The translations under genes and the position numbers were made by a program. Under the pieces are notes generated by a model, which did no database searches, was not told the origin of the DNA, and saw only the letters and a list, made by a program, of their open reading frames with translations. From Caballeronia sp. INDeC2 (lineage in GTDB: Bacteria > Pseudomonadota > Gammaproteobacteria > Burkholderiales > Burkholderiaceae), in NCBI RefSeq assembly GCF_023631325.1, contig NZ_JALQDG010000027.1, positions 310,001 through 374,000 on the forward strand: 64,000 bases of DNA, read 5' to 3'. Of this stretch, positions 59,030 to 64,000 are shown in pieces (the stretch's first letter is position 1; every line of letters begins with the position of its first letter).

Positions 59030-60037
59030 TCAGCTCGCGAGGCTGGCCGTATCGGCGCTGCGCGCGTTGCGGCGTTCATCGGCCGGCGATTCCGGCGCGG
59101 CGAAGGGATGCACCGGCTCCGCCGCCTGCGCGAACGTGTGGCGGATCGCCCATTCGCCGTATCCGCGCACGACGAAGCCGCCGTTGCTCGCGCGATAGGC
59201 ACTGCGTCGGCGCGCATAGACCTGGCCGAGCGCGAACCAGGGCACGCCGGGCAGATCGTGATGGACGGCGTGAAAGTTGTTGTTCAGAAAGAGCAGACGC
59301 CACGGCCACGCGGCTTCGTTGACGACCGTACGTTCGCTTTCTTCCTCCGCCGCGCGATGCTCCTGAAACGAGCGCACCGAAGCCAGCGCAAGCGATGCAT
59401 AGCCGACGCCGAACACGAACGCGCGCCACGGAATGCCGCATCGCGTTTCGAGCCAGCTCGCGAGCAGCACGAGCGATGCGAGATGCACGGCCCAGCTCGC
59501 GACGATGCGCCAGCGCCGCTCGAGGACCGCCTGCGCCGCCTCGCGCCACGATGCCGCGATCGCGAACCACGGCCCGACGAGCATGCGGCCCACGAAGGTA
59601 TTGCGCGCGGCGAGCGCGGCGCGCAGCACGGGGCCCGCGCTCGCCCACTGTTCCGGCGTCACGTAATAGCTTTCCGGATCGCGGCCGGGTTCGGTCAGAT
59701 GCGCGTCGTCGTGATGACGAAGATGCGACTCCCGATACACCTCGTACGGAAACCACACCGCGAGCGGGGCGATGCCGAAGAGCATGTTGACGAGCGGCCA
59801 GCGCGTCGGATGCCCGTGCATCAGTTCGTGCTGCAGGGACATGTACCAGCACGACAGCACCGCGAGCAGCCCGACGGCCGGCACGACGCCGAGCGCGCGG
59901 GCATTGAGCGCGACGCCGAACCAGCCGCTGTAAAGCGCGACGATCACCGCCCACGTCGGCCATTCGCTGCGCCAGTGCCAGGTTCTGCGTTGGCTTTGGA
60001 GTTCGTGGCGTTGGGCGTCGTCGAGATAGCGGGGCAT
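59030..60037 (-). CDS. Membrane fatty acid desaturase
   Basis: A 335-residue integral-membrane di-iron desaturase. All three histidine boxes are present: HELMHGH (70-76), HLRHHDDAH (105-113) and HAVHHD near residue 257. Hydrophobic segments flank them (VIVALYSGWFGVALNA, VGLLAVLSCWYMSL). It should introduce a double bond into a fatty acyl or related lipid chain in the inner membrane; position and substrate are unknown. Divergent from the NiCoT gene, with a perfect palindrome between them. Confidence 0.92.
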   Translation of the reverse strand: MPRYLDDAQRHELQSQRRTWHWRSEWPTWAVIVALYSGWFGVALNARALGVVPAVGLLAVLSCWYMSLQHELMHGHPTRWPLVNMLFGIAPLAVWFPYEVYRESHLRHHDDAHLTEPGRDPESYYVTPEQWASAGPVLRAALAARNTFVGRMLVGPWFAIAASWREAAQAVLERRWRIVASWAVHLASLVLLASWLETRCGIPWRAFVFGVGYASLALASVRSFQEHRAAEEESERTVVNEAAWPWRLLFLNNNFHAVHHDLPGVPWFALGQVYARRRSAYRASNGGFVVRGYGEWAIRHTFAQAAEPVHPFAAPESPADERRNARSADTASLAS

Positions 60038-60072
60038 GGCGGACTTCGATAAAGACGAACCGCCATCCTAGC

Positions 60073-60089
60073 GGCGCACCGTGTGCGCC
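60073..60089. promoter_or_regulatory. Palindrome between desaturase and NiCoT genes
   Basis: GGCGCAC-CGT-GTGCGCC is a perfect 7-base inverted repeat 36 bases upstream of the desaturase start and 111 upstream of the nickel/cobalt transporter start. It could be an operator for the desaturase gene or both. Confidence 0.4.
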
Positions 60090-60199
60090 CCAACGAAGGA
60101 ATCCGGCTAAGGAATTCGCGATCGGCGCAATAAGTATTCGATTTTTGGCCATGCATTCGCTCGCGGTATGCTTGGCCCTCCGTCCCTACTTGCGCGATT

Positions 60200-61267
<1,068 letters not shown>

Positions 61268-61350
61268 CTTTACGGGCATTCTTCCTGCTTCGTGGATGCG
61301 CCAGCCGTTCATCCACTTTCCGTATCGAGCGGCGTTCAGGGAGAACGATC

Positions 61351-62220
61351 ATGAACGAGCCGCAAGCCGGGCCTTCGCTTAAGGGGAGTGCCGCCGGCGC
61401 GGACTCGCCGCATCTCGATAGCGACGAACAGGAGCAAGCCGCCGAACACTCCGCGCCGCATCCGCTCGTCATCCATGAGATCGTGCGCGAGGAAGGCGAA
61501 GTCGCGATGGAGCGCACCTTCGCCGCGCTGATGTGGTCCGCGCTCGCCGCCGGCCTCTCGATGGGCTTCTCCTTTCTCGTCCAGTCGATCCTCGAAAGCG
61601 CGCTGCCGCAGACGCACTGGAGCGGCCTCGTATCGAGCTTCGGCTATACGATCGGCTTCGTCTTCGTCATTCTCGGACGTCAGCAGCTCTTCACCGAAAG
61701 CACGCTGACCGCCGTGCTGCCCGTGCTCACGCGGCGCGATCTCGCAACCTTGTTCAAGGCGCTGCGTCTCTGGGCGATCGTGCTCTTCTTCAACCTCGTC
61801 GGCACGACGATCTTCGCCGCGATCCTGCAGATTCGCGGCGTGTTCTCGCCGGAAGTGAGCGAGGCGCTCGCGAAGGTCGCGATGACGCCCCTGTCCGCCG
61901 AGTTCGGCGTGACTGTCGTGCGCGGCGTGTTCTCCGGCTGGCTCATCGCGCTGATGGTGTGGCTCCTGCCGAGCGCGCGCTCAGGACGTCTCCTGACCAT
62001 CCTGCTCGTCACGTACACCGTCGCGGTGAGCAAGCTCACGCACGTGATCGCGGGATCGGTCGAAGCGGCGTACGCGGTGATGATCGGCGCGGCCAGCATC
62101 CCGGACTACTTCTTCGTGTTTCTGGTGCCGACGTTCATCGGCAACGTGATCGGCGGCGTGTCGCTCGTCGCGATCGTCAATCACGCGGCGATCGCGCCGG
62201 AAATTACGGAACGCGACTGA
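61351..62220 (+). CDS. Formate/nitrite transporter (FNT) family protein, YfdC-like
   Basis: A 289-residue membrane protein with a ~55-residue hydrophilic acidic N-terminus (DSDEQEQAAEHSAPHPLVIHEIV), then six helices starting with FAALMWSALAAGLSMGFSFLV. FNT-like segments are FVILGRQQLFTESTLTAVLPVL and VSKLTHVIAGSVEAAYAVM. Length and start resemble the YfdC subgroup, whose substrate is uncertain, rather than FocA or NirC proper. GGGAGA lies seven bases before the ATG at 61351. It ends 13 bases from a convergent gene. Nitrite or formate transport is possible but unproven. Confidence 0.9.
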   Translation: MNEPQAGPSLKGSAAGADSPHLDSDEQEQAAEHSAPHPLVIHEIVREEGEVAMERTFAALMWSALAAGLSMGFSFLVQSILESALPQTHWSGLVSSFGYTIGFVFVILGRQQLFTESTLTAVLPVLTRRDLATLFKALRLWAIVLFFNLVGTTIFAAILQIRGVFSPEVSEALAKVAMTPLSAEFGVTVVRGVFSGWLIALMVWLLPSARSGRLLTILLVTYTVAVSKLTHVIAGSVEAAYAVMIGAASIPDYFFVFLVPTFIGNVIGGVSLVAIVNHAAIAPEITERD

Positions 62221-62233
62221 ACACGCGCGCAAC

Positions 62234-62566
62234 TCACTTGTTGTTGCCCGCGCCCGTGCCGTACAGACCGTTGTCGAAACCGCCGCTGCCTTCGGGCTTG
62301 TTGTTCTTGCCCGCCGTCGCGCTGCGGCCCTTCGCCGCGTCCTTCGATTGCGGCTTCTGCGATTCATGCACGGCGGTGCCCGAAGGAGCTGCGCTCGATG
62401 TCGAATCGGACTGACGGTTGTCCTGACTGCCGCCGCCGTTGCCGTTCGTGATCTGCGCGACGCCGTACGTGCTGAACGCCGCAATGAGGCTGGCGAGGAT
62501 CGCGTGGGCGAGCATCGGACGGGAGCGGCGTGAGACGCGTGCCTGGTCGTGACGAAGTGAAGACAT
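62234..62566 (-). CDS. Exported or membrane-anchored low-complexity protein
   Basis: A 110-residue protein. A basic N-terminus (MSSLRHDQARVSRRSR) and one hydrophobic segment (MLAHAILASLIAAFSTYGVA, about residues 18-37) act as a signal or anchor. The rest is hydrophilic and disordered-looking, rich in Ser, Gly, Asn, Lys and Gln, ending GSGGFDNGLYGTGAGNNK. GGGAG lies five bases before the ATG at 62566. No cysteine or domain recognised. Transcribed convergently with the FNT gene. Function unknown. Confidence 0.72.
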   Translation of the reverse strand: MSSLRHDQARVSRRSRPMLAHAILASLIAAFSTYGVAQITNGNGGGSQDNRQSDSTSSAAPSGTAVHESQKPQSKDAAKGRSATAGKNNKPEGSGGFDNGLYGTGAGNNK

Positions 62567-62753
62567 GACAACTCCCGGCATGATCGAATACCTGCTATCG
62601 AGCATGAACGGTGCCCGGAGGCCGGCCGAACGCGTTCGCCGTGCACGCGCCGTGAGGAGTCGGAAGTTCGCAAAGCCGTTGCGTGCCCGGTCGTCACGAG
62701 ACGCGGGCGTCAACGCGGGAGTCGCGCCGCGGCGCGAGCGGCGAAAGCGGTGG

Positions 62754-63059
62754 TCAGGCCGCTTTCGCCCAAAGCCTGTTGGTCGACTTCCTGCGGCTGC
62801 CGGAGCCGTCGCGCGGGCCGCTGTCGACCGTGTCGAGGGCGATGCGCAGCGCCTCGATGCGCTGCTTCTGCGCGGGCACGAGCGCATAACCGTTCATCAC
62901 CGCGGTGAGACGCTCGCGCCAGTACTCGACGTTGAGCGTGCCGGAAGATTGTTTGTGCATCGTGCGCAGTTGCGCGAGTGCGCGTTCGATGTGTTGAAGC
63001 TCGACGTCCGCCATCGCCGAGGGCAAAAGGCTGCCCTTGGTCTCGCTCTTCTTCTTCAT
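62754..63059 (-). CDS. Small basic helical protein of unknown function
   Basis: A 101-residue protein, MKKKSETKGSLLPSAMADVE at the start. It is mainly helical (LQHIERALAQLRTMHKQ; YWRERLTAVMNGYALVPAQKQRIEALRIALD) with a basic Ser/Arg tail ending STNRLWAKAA. GAGGA lies somewhat far (14 bases) before the ATG. No signal, membrane segment or known motif. It stands alone, with nearly 300 empty bases upstream. Confidence 0.68.
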   Translation of the reverse strand: MKKKSETKGSLLPSAMADVELQHIERALAQLRTMHKQSSGTLNVEYWRERLTAVMNGYALVPAQKQRIEALRIALDTVDSGPRDGSGSRRKSTNRLWAKAA

Positions 63060-63353
63060 TTTCTGGTCTTCCTCTCGGCCATACGGCGCATGGTCCCGAC
63101 ATCGGACACGCGCGCCGTCCAGGCACCCCGTTCACCCGCGCATATTTTTGTACCGTTGCGGGTGGCCCTTGCTCTTTTCTTCGGTAGACCGATCGTTGCC
63201 CGTCTCAGCGAGTTCGATCGTTAGCAAAAATGTACGCAACGCGGGCCTGCTGGCTCCGTCTGTCATCGCACACTCATGTGATGGGGACGCGGGGATTTTG
63301 ATGTTGCGCCGCGCCAGAGCGGCGCGAATCGATCGGAACGGGGGAATGGCCGC
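63060..63353. other. Intergenic region, nothing supported
   Basis: About 290 bases between two minus-strand small genes. No hairpin with a T-run, repeat or plausible short gene was recognised. It presumably carries the promoter of the downstream minus-strand gene. Confidence 0.35.
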
Positions 63354-63644
63354 TTATTCGCCGCCCTCGGCGGACGCTTTCGCCGTGCGCTTGCCGCTGC
63401 GGCCGATTTGCTCTTCCAACGCGAGATCGAGCTTGCTCACCTTGCGGGGCTTGCCCGGCTCGCGCGCGTTGACGAACGCGACGAACTCGTCCATCGGCAT
63501 GGGATCGGAGAGTTTTTTCGAGCCTTCGGCCGAGCGCTCGACGAGATAAAAGAGTCCGCCCGGCATCGATACGGCCGCGTAGTTCGCGTTGCCGCTGCGC
63601 GTCTTGAGCCGTTCCACGGCGCCGATGGCTTTGGTCGAGCGCAT
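63354..63644 (-). CDS. Small basic protein of unknown function
   Basis: A 96-residue soluble protein starting MRSTKAIGAVERLKTRSGNA. It has a beta-rich first half (NYAAVSMPGGLFYLVERSAEG) and a helix near DEFVAFVNAREPG. The C-terminus is basic (RSGKRTAKASAEGGE). The ATG at 63644 lies 11 bases past the stop of the lipoprotein gene, with GCAGG upstream, so the two form an operon. No family recognised. Longer upstream frames overlap the lipoprotein gene and are rejected. Confidence 0.75.
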   Translation of the reverse strand: MRSTKAIGAVERLKTRSGNANYAAVSMPGGLFYLVERSAEGSKKLSDPMPMDEFVAFVNAREPGKPRKVSKLDLALEEQIGRSGKRTAKASAEGGE

Positions 63645-63655
63645 GATGTGCCTGC

Positions 63656-64000
63656 TTATTTCTGCGGTTCGTCGTGGGCGGTCGCGTCCGCTGGCGCGCA
63701 TTTCTTGCCCGCGCCCTCGATCCACAGATTCGACGGATGACGCTGCCCCGGATAGAAGCGATACGTGGTCTCGCCGTTGTCGTAACGGACCTTGATCACG
63801 TTGGAATCGCCAAACTCCAGCATCACGCCTTGCGGAATGGCCGTCTTCTGATACTTGGCGTCGTGCTTCTTCGCCTCGTCGGCGATGCACTGGACGATGC
63901 CGTTCACCTTGTTGTCCGTCGATGACTTCTCGACTTCGGGTTGTCCCGCATCTTCGTTATGAAACTGGGCGCAAGCGGCGAAGAGCACAGGCAACGCGAG
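63656..64000 (-). CDS. Lipoprotein of unknown function (5' end outside window)
   Basis: At least 114 residues. The frame enters from the right edge in the middle of a lipoprotein signal: LALPVLFAAC has a lipobox ending in the Cys that would be acylated. The mature part (VNGIVQCIADEAKKHDAKYQKTAIPQGVMLEF, then KVRYDNGETTYRFYPGQRH) looks like a small globular domain with a conserved-type tyrosine/phenylalanine-rich strand. Cysteines beyond the lipobox occur at QCIAD and KKCAP and could pair. It precedes the small basic protein gene by 11 bases. The start codon is not in the window. Confidence 0.78.
   Translation of the reverse strand, partial: LALPVLFAACAQFHNEDAGQPEVEKSSTDNKVNGIVQCIADEAKKHDAKYQKTAIPQGVMLEFGDSNVIKVRYDNGETTYRFYPGQRHPSNLWIEGAGKKCAPADATAHDEPQK

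Overview
The window is high-GC DNA with gene families typical of Burkholderiaceae: DUF4148, BetR and short H-NS-like proteins, nitrate assimilation genes, and sugar and hydroxyproline catabolism. It looks like a Paraburkholderia/Caballeronia-type chromosome or chromid. I see no tRNA, rRNA, CRISPR array, prophage or complete insertion sequence. Many very long antisense frames exist, but they are high-GC shadows.

Layout. (1) 13-8485 is a nitrate assimilation operon, narK-nirB-nirD-FAD oxidoreductase-nasA. It is preceded by a textbook ANTAR-type antitermination leader: two hairpins with identical AACGGC hexaloops, the second mutually exclusive with a U-tailed terminator. (2) 9131-11835 holds four genes for exported Ser/Asn/Gly-rich proteins, starting with a tandem paralogue pair that shares an identical C-terminus. 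I do not recognise a described system here and consider it the best candidate for something new. (3) 20052 down to 11846 is a minus-strand RND permease, adaptor, outer-membrane factor, response regulator and sensor kinase set, with helically phased direct repeats upstream. (4) 20389-30179 holds a DUF4148 protein, an Nramp transporter, an isolated motAB pair behind a sigma-28 promoter, an MmyB-type regulator, two MFS transporters and an orphan response regulator with a degenerate receiver.

(5) 30242-35865 is a trans-4-hydroxy-L-proline catabolic locus: a deaminase divergent from an epimerase and a three-subunit D-hydroxyproline dehydrogenase, then a PAS-AraC regulator. Repeated palindromes lie in the divergent promoter. 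(6) 36213-42484 holds a stand-alone receiver, a tiny membrane protein, a GST, a superfamily-1 helicase with a degenerate NERD-like N-terminus, a hybrid histidine kinase and a convergent BetR-receiver protein. (7) 43003-54085 is a non-phosphorylative L-rhamnose locus. One operon encodes two SDR dehydrogenases, an MFS carrier and L-rhamnonate dehydratase. A LysR regulator sits in the middle, and a second operon encodes the mutarotase, lactonase and an ABC importer. The final cleavage enzyme is not in the window.

(8) 54380-64000 is mixed: a duplicated-domain periplasmic protein, a solitary transposase-like winged-helix protein, an H-NS-like protein, a luciferase-like monooxygenase, a PhnD-like binding protein, a fatty acid desaturase, a NiCoT nickel/cobalt transporter, a formate/nitrite-family channel, and several small unknown proteins. 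The last of these, a lipoprotein, runs off the right edge.
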